From Mansonella perstans (Eukaryota > Nematoda > Chromadorea > Rhabditida > Onchocercidae): a stretch of DNA of 64,000 nt. The position numbers and the translations under genes are program-made. The stretch's first letter is position 1, and each line of letters starts with the position of its first letter. Location of the stretch: NCBI GenBank assembly GCA_037074765.1, contig JBAMDO010000149.1, positions 124,001 through 188,000 on the forward strand, given 5' to 3'. Below the pieces are notes generated by a model. That model was not told the origin of the DNA. It did not search any database and saw nothing but the letters and a program-made list of their open reading frames with translations. Positions 1 to 39,240 of this stretch are shown here, in pieces.

Positions 1-299
1 TGGTGTATTAATTCTTGTATTCGTAAAAAGAAAGAAACCGAAAATATAACAAGATGAAATCAAAATTGGCCGTCTAAATATTACTAGATTCTATTTGGTC
101 AAAAAAGGCAATTCAAACATTAACTGACTAAAAATCATAATTTACAGGAAAAGGAAGAGAAAAATAACTTGAGAGCGATTACAGATCATAATGAAATGAA
201 ACAAAATGTAACAAAAATTGATTTACAATGAACATCAATTCATGGAATATTAAAAACTCGTGTAAAAGAAAAAATCAACATGCAATGACACCAAAATGC

Positions 300-25322
<25,023 letters not shown>

Positions 25323-25901
25323 ATATGCATATCTACAATAAATCATCTCTTACTTCCGTGACAAGTATCTCATTCACTGATCATCCATCGATGAATACTT
25401 CTGAATACTGCCTACGCCCCGACAGTCCTAGGTGATTCAGCGTTGGTCACAATGAAATCATAGTGAAGAGCAAAAGTTTCAAATATGCGTACCTGAAGTC
25501 TATCGGGTACACGTACGCAATATCTCGCGCTACGAGTTCCCCGATAAACTGTCCACGTATACGCTGATAATGTGAGGAGGAGAGTACAGGAGACAAATTT
25601 TCTAACGGACCGTCTTAAATTACTCTTCGGGCATTACGAAGTTTCGGTTTTGATTCCGATTTCGTTTGAAGTTTATCGTCCTTCAACTTGCGCGTACCGC
25701 GATGTGCCCGAGTCCTCCTGATGGGCTAACTTCCTGGAATCTTATATATTGCAGGGAGTTTAAATCTGGACCGTTTATATTTTCTCTATCTTATTCGTGT
25801 ATGTTGGTATTCTTCGTAAGTCGAGAAAGTCTCGATAGTGGTGGTACGCAATGCCTTACTTCAGGTTAACCAACCAATATTTGGGTGCCCTTTAAGGGGC
25901 G
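25323..25901. promoter_or_regulatory. Probable bidirectional promoter between LYST and PIG-C
   Basis: Two well-supported genes start head-to-head 579 bases apart. The interval is visibly richer in G and C than the surrounding DNA (for example 25500-25700, with several CG dinucleotides), as expected for a shared promoter. I see no clear TATA box. No ORF here continues either gene. Confidence 0.6.
25855..25864 (+). promoter_or_regulatory. Candidate trans-splice (SL) acceptor for PIG-C
   Basis: CTTACTTCAG ends 37 bases before the PIG-C ATG and resembles the nematode 3' splice consensus, with no matching upstream coding exon. In nematodes this arrangement often marks spliced-leader addition. Inferred only; a short 5'UTR intron would look the same. 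Confidence 0.4.
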
Positions 25902-27928
25902 ATGGGTAGAGGAAAAAATGGTCGTTGTGAACAGGAAAAGAAATGGCAGAAAATATTGTATAAACGACAACCGTTTGAAGATGAATACAGTGGTGGTAGT
26001 GAGTTTCTGAAGGAGCTAAGAATGAACAGTAAGTTTGCTCTAAGCACTTACCGTCTTCTCAAAAGAATTAATGGTATCATCTCGAAGCCTTACTGTGATT
26101 TGATGGAGATGCAAGGAGATGTAAGATGCGATGCTATAGGAGGTGCACTTCTGCACTGATCATTGAAATTCATCGACATTTTTGAAATTTCATACAGTAT
26201 TTCCAAAATTTAATCAGTGTGATAATGCGAACATTTGATTATTGATATTTGGACATGTTTCTGTTTGGATCAAGCAGATAGTTTAATGATATAACCTCCA
26301 AACAGTACTAATGAAATCTATGTTGAAACGATAAACTTCATGCGTTTCAAACAGAACTTTGCAAATATTTTTGAATTTAAAGCTCGCAATAGTCGGATGA
26401 ATAAGAGCAAAATAGATGAGCTTTGTTGGAAGATGTAACTATATAGTTGTTTCAAACCTTTTAACTTTTCAAACAAATTTCTCCATCATTTTTTTGATCA
26501 GTTTTGTTCCATCTGTGAAATAACTTCTACAAACTTTTTTTTTTCTTTATGAAATTCTATTTTAGTAACAGCAGTGGAATACTCATTTGTGGAAGCAGTA
26601 TGTGGTGCTAGTCTAGTCATGCTTCATTCCAATGCTATTATATTTTATTATTTGGTGTTCGAATACATCAAGAACAGTTCCATAAGTTCCGTTCAGCAGT
26701 TTTCTTTGATATTCGCTGTTGCATTGATTCTATACACCGTCTATTTATATTTGATCAGACCGAGAAATCTTCAGGATCATTTCTACACTTTTATCACACT
26801 TCTTTGTTTTGGCTATGTGTTGACACCTGTTATTAGGTTTGTTCTATTTTGCCATCTGAAATTTAATCACCATTTTAAATATTACCAATAGTTGTTCCTC
26901 TTGGCTTTTATTTTCTTTTATTTTTTTTTCTTTTTTTTTTGATAAAGTTGTATTTCATTTTTCTTTGAATTTAGAAGTCTTCATTTGTACAATATAGAAC
27001 AGTGGGAAAAAAAAAGACGTAATTTTCAAAGTTCTCTTTTTGAGGACACTGACGGATACAATTAGTACGGATACTATATATGCTATGTCTTTCATACTCT
27101 TTCTTACGAGCTTTATTTTCCATGACTATGCGGTCGTTGCGCCATTGTAAGTTATACTCTGTTTATTCTTTCATAATCAAATAACCGGAAAGAATAAAAA
27201 CATGATTGGACGAATTGCCTGTAATATATTGAATTGAACTTATATTGCTAATTTTTCGAAATCTTCTTATAGTTAAATTCATTGACATGAGCACAAATGC
27301 CATCTAATATTATTGTTGCAATTTGTAGCATTCAAATGGTTTCAAAATAAACCTAAAATCTTTTGCAGGGTCTCAACGATATTATCTGTCAATCTTTCAC
27401 TAGCAGCTTCGGTTTGTTTGGTTTCACGGGTATCGTCAAATGAGTCTGCATTTGGTCTTCTGGCTCTTTCCATGCTTCTTTTCTCATATTGGCCACAAAT
27501 GCGTAATGTATTGTATAAGAAATGGTCGAAATCATCGTTAATTCTAGTCACTGTCTCTTCGCCCGTTCTTTTCAGCGCGCTGCATCAGCTTTCCCACTCA
27601 CTCAGCGTTTTATACATACTTGTACTAACGTTTGTTCTCCTAATCTGCCCATCGATCTTGATGATAATGCAACCATGGAAAAGGTAGGATGAGACTTTAA
27701 GCTTTTATATTTTATCTAAAAAATGCTTGTTGCTGACGAGAGATATACCTTTGACCATGTAAAGAATATTGAAAGTTTAGCAAAATTTAGGAGTTGAAGC
27801 TGTCTTTATTTTCTAATGTATGCGAACGAAGTGTTATGGAAAAGGTTATAAAATTTCACGAATTCCGGATGTGTTTCAGTACAAAACATGGACCGTGGGA
27901 CGAGGCAACAGCAAACTTTGAACGGTAA
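25902..27928 (+). CDS. pigc: PIG-C: GPI N-acetylglucosaminyltransferase subunit C (GPI2 family)
   Basis: Subunit of the ER-membrane complex that transfers GlcNAc from UDP-GlcNAc to phosphatidylinositol, the first step of GPI-anchor synthesis. Exons 25902-26028, 26566-26836, 27045-27146, 27369-27683 and 27880-27928 join in frame to 287 residues plus stop (human 297). Hallmarks: KKWQKILYKRQPFEDEY and FLKELRMN near the N terminus, ISTDTIYAMSF mid-protein, LSVNLSLAASVCLVSR, FSYWPQMR, and a terminal HGPWDEA followed by a short tail. About six to eight hydrophobic segments agree with a multi-pass ER protein. The exon 3 acceptor (TTTTTGAG, ending 27044) is atypical but is the only one that keeps frame. 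The ATG is the first in frame and falls where the family starts. Confidence 0.93.
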
Positions 27929-29322
27929 CATCCTCTTGCAAGATTTTGTACTTCGATGTGATAACAAAATTTATCACTCAATCTTTAAATGGATATTTGC
28001 AAAAAATTTATCCAAAGTCTGTGTAAATGTGTCTTAAATTTCTTCACTTTGATCAGCAGTGTGTGGGGTGAAAAAGATCGCTGAATGCTGAAGTATAATT
28101 TATATCTTGAATTTATTTATTGAATAGGTTCGAGCAACTTTCTAACATTCAATATTCTGGTATTCTAAGCTATAGACTCTCTGGGTTCTGTGATCGGCAT
28201 GCTCATGGATTAGATGTTTTTTCTGAATTCTGCATATAAAAATTCGTTAAGTTGAAAAATTTTTTGAGATAGACATATAGTATTCGCGTTGAGAGGAGCA
28301 AAAAAGCATTTGAATTTTTTCTATCACGCACATTTTTGAGGCATACGTTAATATATAACAACATATGAAATATAGACTGATAGAGACTGGTTAAAAAAAG
28401 CCTAGCTGACAAAGGTGGACGTGGTAAACTAATGAGTATAGTTCAAATAGGAACAGGGTGGGAGAGAGAATGAGGCGTAGTCTTTCTATCTAAATGTTAA
28501 CACAGCTAACACAGTACTCTTGATCTGATTGCAATCGCTGGAATTCATCCCTGGTATGCCGTTGGGCGTCATAAATCAATGTGTATCATTAAGCAAACAT
28601 AATCGAGATGCTGGCCGTTCGATCACTTAATGAGGATCTGTTCTATTTCATTGTATACAAAAGAAATTTAAAAAGATCGACATAATATCCTAGTACTGTA
28701 TTGTAATTTCACTTAATGTAATGACTATTCCGATCGTCAAAATTATTGAATTGCGTATTTATTTATATGTCAATTTATTTATAGAACAGTTGTTTTCACC
28801 ATGATTGCTGTTATTATTGGCTACCATTTCCAATTAATCATTAAAATTATCCATTTTAGCAATTAAATGAAATTGGTAGCAACTAAATAAAGCTATTTAT
28901 CTTTTTATTTTAAGGGAAGGACGAAATGAAACTTTTTCTCAAGAATAGCATTTTGTTGAGACTTTAAATGTATAATCATATAGTCCCCTTATTTTATATA
29001 GAATGCAAGCCATCCCCAAAAGTTTTACTGTTCTAGATCTCGTGATTCTTTAAATTAAACGTTTTCGTTGTTGATTCTGTGCCTTAAATCATGTTGTGCT
29101 TCAATTTACTATGTTTGCACGGAGGTTAATATACCTGATGGATAGTAAATTTATAAAATAAATTTCTAATTTGTATAAATGAGACGAATAATAGGTGCAT
29201 TTCAGAACAAAATATTAGAATAATCTGTAAATAAATGATTCGCCTTTTAATAAATAAAACTTGTGATTTGACCATGCGAGGTTTCAGATGAAAAGGATTG
29301 ATTCTAGTTGTATAGCATTCCT

Positions 29323-29598
29323 AATATATTCCTAGCTTAATTCAAAGAACCAATGAAGTTGAGGAGGAATTTAATCCACATCAAATTCTCCCTACAGTCC
29401 ATTAATACCAGCTTTTGATAACAAAGACTTCCATCAACCGGGATGAAGTTTTAATTTATGAGTCCGCCTGCTCGCTGTCGGTACTTCTCGGGAATTTTTT
29501 ATGGGAAAAAGGTAAAAAAAATAACAGCATAACGATTGGTAAAGGATTAAATTCCTCCTCGACTTCGCTAATTTCTTTGAATTAAGCTAGGAATATTA
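29323..29598. mobile_element. Foldback (MITE-like) element with 55-base inverted arms
   Basis: The left arm (29323-29377) and right arm (29544-29598) are reverse complements over about 55 bases with only a few mismatches; both contain TTCCTAGCTTAATTCAAAGAA and GAGGAGGAATTTAATCC or the complement. They flank about 166 bases with no ORF. This fits a short non-autonomous foldback transposon, or a long hairpin. No target-site duplication is obvious. Confidence 0.6.
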
Positions 29599-32500
29599 TA
29601 ATTCAATCATCTGAAAACAGTGTAAAGTAAGACGCTCTTTTTGAATACAATTCGACGAAATTAATGCACATTCTGAGTGACTGAGCAAGGAATTACAGTT
29701 AACACTTGAGAAAACCTTCCGAAATTTTTATACAGCTTAATTCATTATCTTGTTTAGAAAATTTCATAGCATATAGAAATAGTGAGCATTGTTAGAAAGA
29801 ATTTCTTTTGAAATCAGTCACTATTTTAAACATTACTGTTGGAATAATACAGTACTTTTCTTTCTTTTTTTGTTACGTTAATGAATTTCTAATGAATCAT
29901 TAATACATCAGAAGATTTAAATGTACTTAAAATAGATGCACAACAATAGTATGGAATTTAAAAAATGGTGTCACTGTGAATGAAGATGAGGAACAGATTG
30001 TCAAAGAACTTGAAACTGTAAAATTCAGGAATTGTTTTCTGATTTGTAAATATTAAAATTGAAGAAATAGATTGCAGATATTCATGTTGATCCATTTGCA
30101 AACAATCAGATGGTATGAAAGCTAAAAAAGAATTATGGATAGTGTTGCTATGAAACAATTCGCCTTTGATCTTTCCTCATTTTACCAGTGATTATCATTA
30201 AGTCTTTTTGAACATTTCAAAAACTTAGAAACAATTAGAAGATTCAGGTGATACATTTTGGACATTGCAGTTATTTTTGATAAAAACAGAATTGTCAAAG
30301 ATTCGACCATTGATTCTGAATATGAATTCTCAATATTTGGACTATTCTTGTTCGGAGAGTTTTTGAGTCAAGGATTAATCGTTAATTGAAAATCTCAAAC
30401 AGACTCCAAATCGTCAGATGATATCCTTTACATTTATCTGCTACATTTTAACTAAACAGTAGTCACATATTATGTACCACATGTGTTAGCTTTGTCCAAA
30501 GTTCGCAACATTTTTGTTCAATGTTTTCATGAAAGAAAGATCAGATGAGAACAATAAGATATAATTTGATCGTTTTCACAACTGCAGATGTAACAGAATG
30601 TCTTCTTCCTCACAACTGAACTGTTCCGATAAAGTTCCAACTTTGTGAAGATTTGCTAAATTCTTCCAATTTTTTTTTTTTTTTTTACGTATAAATCTTT
30701 TCATATCTTTTGAAAAAAAAGAAATGAAAGGAATTGTTTGGATGCTTAATTCGTTAAGTGACATTAAAATTTGAAATGAGAGAAAGTCACATCGAGTATA
30801 TTTAGTGTGGTTGAGGCATGGCGCAGCACTGCTAGCAATTGCACATATATAACATATATATATGCAAATATCAATTACACAACGAAGTGCCTCACACTGT
30901 GTTTATTTTGCAAAAGGGTAATTTTGGGGGTTCCTCGTCATTAATTCTTCAGAATTCGTCATTCTCAACCCTATAGCATTATTTCAAACGCTATTGCTAC
31001 TGTTTGGATGGTTCTATCATCGATTCACATTTCAAACCAACAACGCTGCTCCTTCATTATTTCTCTCACTAAATTGTATCGAAATTAACTGACACTAGCA
31101 CAACCGCCATTAGTCATAGAATTCCTCTCCTGCATGACGGAGTTATTTTTTTCCAAAAATTTGATCATATTTTTAAATTTGCATGATCTCAATGTAAATT
31201 TAAATATTATTACTAAAATTTTTTCACTTTCAGTAAGTTGGTTATTTAGAAGTTTCAAAGTTTTGTTTTAATAGTTTAAATTATGTGACTCCATTTATCT
31301 GGGAGAAAAGTGAATCGAAATTACTCTCCTCATTTCTAGTATTAAAAAAAACTTTCATATTTGTGCATAGTGTAGAATAAGTGGAAATGTTGCGCCATGT
31401 GAGCCGTGATATATTCCACTTTATTTCCTTTTAATCTTTTCTCAGCAGTAAATTGCAGTCTTCTGAATTCATGTTTTTTTTTTATTTCATCGTAATCGCA
31501 ACAAAACTTCTGAATGTAAAGAATGACTGATGCTATGAGTTCATTTTGATAGCTGAAACTCAGTCCGAACCATCAATATTTCACTTCAATTTAATTAAAT
31601 TTCGAATTATTTCCGGATTAATCAAGATATTTTGACATTTTTAAAAGCTTGTATTAGTAATAAAATAACCTTTACCAGTAAATAAACCTCAAAATAAACT
31701 AAGCCTATTTGCGCTTATGACATTATGTAGCCAGTGATAGGGGTGATATAGTCCGGTTTCTGATCTTAGCAAACGACAAAATTTATACTTTCCATATCAA
31801 TCATTGGTCAAGATTTTTCGGAATATCTTCCATTTGTTGACTCAGATTTTAATTTAAAATCTCGTTCTCACTCATTTTTTCATGTCAGAGAAAAGCACAC
31901 TGGCATATCTGATATCGCATATTGAGAGCAGATTTACTCGCTGCTTTACAGAAAGGAATCTCACAGAAACCTGACACTTTAGCGAGAATCTCCAATCCTA
32001 GATGGTCATTAATCACGGGAAGTTATCACACCGAATGATGGAACAATAGTGCAGAAGAGAGAATTTTGGATGAATGGAAAAAAATCCATCAATTTCATTC
32101 GATTCTGATTCGATTCCATTTCAATTCGTTTCATTCACTTACTCACAAAAGTGAACCTTATTATCCATCGAAAGTGTAGGCCTTTTTCCAACCGCATAAT
32201 TCAATTTTTATTCTGACATATTTGCCAAATTTATTGCGTAATCAATCCTTTTTCCAAAGAAGAAAGAAAAACGCCATTGCATGAAGGCGAGAAGAATTAT
32301 CTATTTAATAGTAATAGCATTTTTATGTTGATTAGAAAATGAAGGATTTTGAGGACGGTAGCAGTAGCAACAATTTAGTAATATCATCTAGAAAAAATTA
32401 GTTTAAAACTGGAATGAGTGATCCGATCCGTTAATGCAAAAGAGATGCGTTTTCTTGCTTTTCTTTAAATAATGTAACTCATTAACAAAGAGCGGAAGGA

Positions 32501-32668
32501 AAATGCAAATTTTAGAGGGCCCGATCCTTTCATTTTGCTTATTTCAGTGGCATTATGTTTATTTTTTGCATACGATCCATCTGTTTTGCTGATGTTCTCT
32601 CTTATATGCCATCACAGCATACTTTGTGATTTAAGCTTGGCTTGGACATTGAAACTGGAAATAATAAG

Positions 32669-32800
32669 TCAAAAAGCATCCGCACCAGTAATAGCAACGG
32701 CAAATAGCTTTAGCAACATGCATTCCATGTCCCGGATTTTGGGATAGCCCTCTGGGATTTCTTTCATGATATCTTCTTCGTCTGAAATGAGCGTTAGCAT
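32669..32800 (-). CDS. Short ORF of 43 codons, possible terminal exon, unrecognised
   Basis: ATG at 32800-32798 to TGA at 32671-32669. The composition is protein-like: an acidic start (SDEEDIMKEIPEGYP) followed by a hydrophobic stretch (MLLKLFAVAITGADAF). A good acceptor (GCTCATTTCAG, cutting at 32782/32781) lies inside it, so it could be the last exon of a minus-strand gene whose other exons I did not find. The plus strand is also open over much of this GC-richer block, so the coding strand is uncertain. No family recognised. Confidence 0.3.
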   Translation of the reverse strand: MLTLISDEEDIMKEIPEGYPKIRDMECMLLKLFAVAITGADAF

Positions 32801-33998
32801 GCAGGACGAGAGTATTCTGCAATTCAGGCTTGATCATCGCGCCTTATTTGGTCCTAGACATTCAGTTGCAAAGGCCCAAAAGGCTCACAAATTTATGGAC
32901 AATCACTGGATGCGGTAGTCATCCTCTCCTCCTCCTCCTCTCGATCTGATTAGAAGACAAATGTGACATGCACGGAATTAAGGATGGATAGCCATATCCA
33001 TTGCAAACATGTACATTCAAGAAGCACATTTAATTCTATCTATTTTACAACCTTCTTGACCATTAACAAGCACCAAAATTATATCATTATGTTCCTTTGC
33101 TATTCGAAAACAATATCTTCCTTATTCCAGATTCATTCAGTTTCATCCTGTATTCCAACATGTCATTCTCATCATTTTAAAAGATCAGGTAATTTGCTTG
33201 TAGCAAGTTAATTAGCAGTACACTTAGAATTCATCTTGATGAGATCAAAAACAGAAAAAAATAGTAATTGCTGGACTTTAATTTTAAAATTCATGTTTAA
33301 ATTTAATTTATTTATTGGCGAATTGAAGAAAATTTCTCGAATAGCAATAAATCATATATGTTGATGTATGTTGATGATTCCAGAAGTCAAAAGATGAATA
33401 ACTGGTCATAGCGAGTGAAATTAATAAGGTCAATTTTTGTAATTGCATGGTTAGAATGCGAAATGGCTTTATACATAGTTAAAGTGTTTTAAAGACTGTG
33501 CTTAGTGAAACTGATCTGTAATAAAATCGATGTCATAAAGGTTTATTGAAAACTGAAAATCTTGGTTCCTGCTTAAATTCTTTCAAACAACAACAGTATG
33601 AAAACAAGAAGTATCATTTTTGTTGTATAAATAGTTGCAACCAAATTGTAATTATTTTGCCTTTTTATGTAGAATGGAACAATAATCTATTACATTGTGA
33701 CAATAAGTTTATCCTTAAGACTTGCTTAATTCTTTCAAATATATTTCTAAGTTATTTTTGTTGACTTAAAAATTTCGAACACAAATTTAGGACTAAAAGG
33801 TAATGGAATTATCTCATACTTATGATGTTCAAATGAGCAAATTTTATTATTTTCAGATTTTTTCACATCAAAGTACTGCATGAAAATTTAATTAGTAAAT
33901 TTAATCCTAATGGAATGAAGTGATCCTGTAACAGAACGAATCATTACAGACCATAAAAACTATTCTTATGAAATGAAGAGGTTACATTGTAAGTTTCC

Positions 33999-34056
33999 TA
34001 CAGTAACTTTTTCATCTCCATACTTTTTACAGTAACTTTTTCATATCCATACTTCT
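33999..34056 (+). repeat. Tandem duplication, 29-base unit, two copies
   Basis: Two adjacent copies beginning TACAGTAACTTTTTCAT, with a few mismatches. Noncoding context. Confidence 0.85.
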
Positions 34057-35439
34057 GAATCATTCATTCGTTACATTCTCACATAGGCAAAATCGAACAA
34101 ATGTAAGGGAAAAATAAATACACATTCATTCGCCAAACGATTTAACACTATTTCATTGTTCTCATGGGAAATTTCGGTTGAATAATTTCAAATTTATTGA
34201 ATAAAATTAAAACCAGACAAGCCAGTATCTTCTCCGAGCAGTCTATCCAGAATTTGTTCTTTAGAATTCCCATAGAAAAAAATTCACTATCTAAACGAAC
34301 GCAGATTTTTGAGAAAAAAATTTTTTTGGTAGAAATTAAATTTTTTCAATAAAATCATTAAAATATTTTATCAAATCAATTACAAAAAAAAGATTTTTTT
34401 TTGCGGAGAAAAAACTTGACAAAAGAATTTCAAGAAATAAAATGAAGCAGGAATGGGTGAAATCAAGAAAACAAATGTTTGCTGCAAAATATGCTTGCTG
34501 CCTGCAATACATCTTTTTTTCTCTACAAATCATAATTTCAAACTGAAATTCTGAAAATAAACTGGCAAACTAAAGAAAAACACTTTCTGTATGATTGTTT
34601 TAAAAAGCTTTTCATGCTAATTCTAATACTCATGGCATTTTTCTTTGAAATAATCTGATGCGCTTACAGTAAGTGTTATTTTCACCATTTATCCATCTCT
34701 AATGCTCCGTAAGACAATTTTTAAAACAAAGAAAGTTTTTTTTTTTTTTTTTTTTTTTTATCTACAAAGGTATTTACGATAGTTATCATCGTGAAAATGT
34801 ATTTTGTTGTTTGTTCGGTGGTTATCATTTTGATCATTAAGATTTTTTCGTATAAACACTTTGTTACCCCATTATCATTCGATGAATGAGGGTGACGACC
34901 TTTGGTGAGAGATAACATCTTCCAGTGAAAGTAAACGTGATGTACATGCTAAAAATTAAGATATAATTGCTCTGCCTATCGCAGATATTATCTCGCCATG
35001 ACTGGTACCAATCTTTCCTTCTTTCCTGTACCCGTCGTTTTATTTCATTTCGTTTCCTGCCGAAAGTCCAACGATTTCTCTAAAAGTGGTCACTAGTAGA
35101 ATAATGTCATGGCTGTTTTGTTCTCAAAAATTGCTTTTCTTTTGAAATTTGAGATTCATTGTGCTTCTTCCAAATTTCTTCACACAGTTTGTATTTTTAA
35201 ATGATTAAAGTTCAAATGAAGCTCTATGCACTTTGAATTATGCAATGATCACGAAGTATCACAATTAATAATGTTGAGAATAAAGTTATGGCTCGATTTA
35301 AATCATTCCATTGCAAATTGTGAAACCAAACTTTCATCATAAAAGTTTATGATACTAAAATAAAACCAAAAGCAATTAAATTACGAAAAGACTCTAAGAG
35401 AAATGAAAAATGTTAAAATAAGCTGTAATTTCTCTACGT

Positions 35440-35545
35440 ATGTTTATGTGCATGTGTGTGTGTATGTGTGTGTGTGTGTGTGTATATATATATGTGTGTG
35501 TGTATGTGTGTTGTATGTCTGTATGCCATGTATGTGTATGTGTAT
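35440..35545 (+). repeat. TG/TATG microsatellite
   Basis: Run of GTATG, (GT)n and (TA)n units. The apparent Met/Cys/Val reading frame across it is an artefact of the repeat. Confidence 0.9.
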
Positions 35546-38500
35546 TTTTAATCATTTTTAACATTTCATGTTTAATCTTTACTTGTTTACATGTCTGCTA
35601 CTGCCATACCAAACATACACATCAGCTGTACTACATTTCATTTCTGCAAACTTAGGAGTAGTTAATTTCCCATCTGAAATAAGTCGGCTGTAAAAAGTGA
35701 AGCTTGAGATCAAACGTTGTTTTGTTTTATTGTTTATTTCTGTGTTGAAACAGGCCAGCAATAATGGCATTCAGTATTTTGGCTAATTTAAGTTTGTTAA
35801 TATTATTTATCAGATATGATAAAAATTTGAGTTGAACATTTAGGATCATAAAATATAAATTAACCAAGTAAGACTTTTTTGATTTGGGCCATTTTTTAGA
35901 ACTAATTTTTTGAAAATAAACTGTAGTAATGGATATTTTTAGTTCAATATACGTAATACCATCATAATAGTGATGATACTATTCTACGTATTCACGTTTA
36001 CGTTTAATCTTTTTCTGTTTATCATCCTTACACCATTGCTATAGATACATATCAAATCGGAAATTAACGTCGCTATCGGTGCTATTACTGAACAATAACG
36101 ACAGAGCTGAGAACATAGAGGGGGCAAGTTACATAGAGGAAAAAAAATCAAAATCGGGAGTGAAGCTGAAGGGAACGGTGCAATGTTAAAGGGACGAGCG
36201 TGGGGGTGGTTGGGTGGAATAGGCACAGGAATGAGTGGGTGGACTATACATAACCGGATGGATCAACGCCGTTTAATGCTTTCTTAGTGAAATTGAAAAA
36301 TTCATTTTGTTGTTGCACCGACCGCCCGACAGCCCATTCTACCGCCATGGCCACCGCCACTTCACTTTCATCTTCCATTCACTTATTTTTGTTTCTTCTA
36401 CTTTTTTGTAAAAGTAAATAAATTTAACAATGAATAAATGCTTTAACTGACAATTACTGTCCTCTGATACTATATGATATGATTTTTCGATATGTTAATA
36501 TATTTCTTGTCAAATTTCCCATTTATCAATTCATCCCTAAATGTGTACATATCTGATAATTCAAAACTATTTCTATTTTTATTCTCATATATTTTATAAA
36601 CAGTGAGAAAGAAGAGAGAGGGGAGAGAGAAATAGAGAGAAAATCCGAACTGAGAAACAAGTTTATTCCGATAAATAACAGACCCCTTATTTTGGTTAAA
36701 TCATCCCTCATCATTGATCATCAGAAGGCAAAGCGATGATTTATTTACAAAAAAAAAAGAAAAACGACAAAAAATTCCCTTACTCGCATATAAACTTTCA
36801 CGTATATTCATACATATTACTTTTTACTAATTTCTTAACTATCACTCACTAAAATAAAATCTTACAAATATTTTCTTAAAAAGAAAAAGAAAAAAGAAAA
36901 ATATCATTTCAATTTGCTTAAAATTAGAAATCCTTTTGTTTTTTCACCTATTCAAATGCTTATTTAAGTATTTTTAGCATTTATATCAGTGAGTCAATGT
37001 GACATTGAATCATTGGGCAAAAGCCACAAATAAAAGATGACATTTGTGTGTTTTTTTTTTTTTTCAAAAAGAAGACTAACGTCTAGTTAATGGTGCTCTT
37101 CTGGTCGACTTCCGTTCTTTTTTACCATTTATGATTTTCAGTTAGCTTCATTTGTAGTGTTACAAGCGTAAAACGATATCAGCAAAGAGATATGTAATTT
37201 TTGACCATTTCACTTAGTATATTTTGAGAGACCATTTCATATTTAATTTTCATAGAGCTGCACATTTAAACGCATTAGACGTAGGAAAGGGACAGTATCA
37301 GTTTGGTTGACGTTTGGCAGTCATCAGTATCTCTTCAATATTCTCGCATTTCGTACATCTTAATGCAACTAACAGACATAAAAACATCCAATATATTCAC
37401 AGAAATTGCTTCAGGAAGGAATCGAAAGCAAGCCATCTATTTATTATAAATATCTTTCGTGATTACTTCATAATTGATCTGATTTAAGGTTGATAGCTTA
37501 AGGCATTGCTTGTTTTAGGCATCCAGTGCATCATTGAGTAACGTGAAAAGTATTATGACTTATAACTTAAGTGATTTTATACCATACCTCTGTTCTTTCC
37601 CTTTATCTTTTTTTGCTCGATAGTTGATTGATCTTTATTACTAGTCTAGTCTGTTGTATTAACTGTTCTAGATGAGATGTTCATGTTTACCCTGTCTCTG
37701 TATATGTTTTCCCCTCTCGTAGAGTAGTAGTTTTCAGAGTTTTCCCCTAAAATCATTTATTTAAATCATTTTAACAAGAGAAGCTGTAAATTAGTCAAAC
37801 TTTAACAATTTCCGAATGCACTTTCATGCATCTCCATTCAAAATATGCGAGACCCAAATGTCATGCATATAATTTATAATTAATTCCCTGATATCATCCA
37901 ATCGTTATGTTCTACAAATTCATTCCTGTTAAATGTAATGATGACATTTTTATTCCGCAGACTTCATTTTTATTTTAGTATTTTCATCTCATCGAAGATT
38001 TAAAAAGACTGTGTTTTGTATTAGTAATGGTTAAATGCTGCTCTGTTATTTCATTTCAACAACATATGTGTCAAACTGGAACTTGACACTTACTCACTCG
38101 TTCGTTCGTTTTATCTTTATCACACCTATCCACCTGTTTACAATTTGAAAAACTGAAAGAAAGAGAAATTTTATGAGAATTATTTGTGATTTTGTCATCA
38201 AATCCTAACCAAACGGGCAATTCATTTGAAGTATTAACTGGTGATTTAAGTATTAAAATCCAGCTGGGCTATAAGATAGCTTGTCACAATCCGCGGTCAA
38301 TGGTAAGCTATTTAAAGCTCTTTCTCGCTCGTAAATCTGGTAAATATCGTCTCTCATCAGGCAACAGTGAATGACGTCTCAAGTTTTTTTCCCTCAACAA
38401 AAAATGTCAAAGGAACTGAATTTCTCTTTCAGAAAAGAAAAAATTACAATTGGCATAAGAATTCTATAGATTATTTGCTTATAGTTTCTTGTTAACTTTG

Positions 38501-39170
38501 TCGAAATTTCTACGTTTAGTTAAGATTATATCAAAATTGCTCATCCAATAATTGATAATCGATTCATAAGCAAGATCGTATTTCTTTTTTCATAATTTAT
38601 AATTGGATGTGTAAAAGAACTCCTGGAAAGGGCGCCAGAAGGTCGCATTCTAACAAATATAGTTTCGATATATACTGATTGATGATTAAATCAAAAGCAA
38701 ACAAATTGAATCATCTCGTTAATCAATCCTGCCATCTGCTATTTAATTATATAACTGAGTTTATTGTGACGTGGAACTTTGTTGCAAGTGTTAACTTTAT
38801 CATAATGAAGTACTGTTTAGGAATAAAATAGGAGCGAACGTTAAAATGTCATTGTAGTGCTTTTTAACAACACTTACACTTGTCTGGTGTTATGCTTATA
38901 ATTATCTAATTACTTTTTCTTACTAACATGTATGGCCTATTAAAACAGCATGTACAGTATGTGATTGCCAGGACTGCAGCAGAAGTAAGCATTTACACTC
39001 TTACGAATTGGGAAATATTGCTGCCAACTACGGTGGTATTAATTAATTTATATAGATATCAAATATTAGTATACTTCAAGTTGCTCACCTCTGCATCTCC
39101 TCATGCTTCACGTTTAAATCTATATGTCTTCCATAATAATAAGTATATCTATATAAGTAAATAAATTAAA

Positions 39171-39186
39171 TGAATGAATGAATGAA

Positions 39187-39221
<35 letters not shown>

Positions 39222-39240
39222 ATATATATATATATATATG
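39171..39240 (+). repeat. GAAT/AAAT tetranucleotide then TA microsatellite
   Basis: (GAAT)n passes into (AAAT)n and then (TA)n in one continuous tract. Confidence 0.92.
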
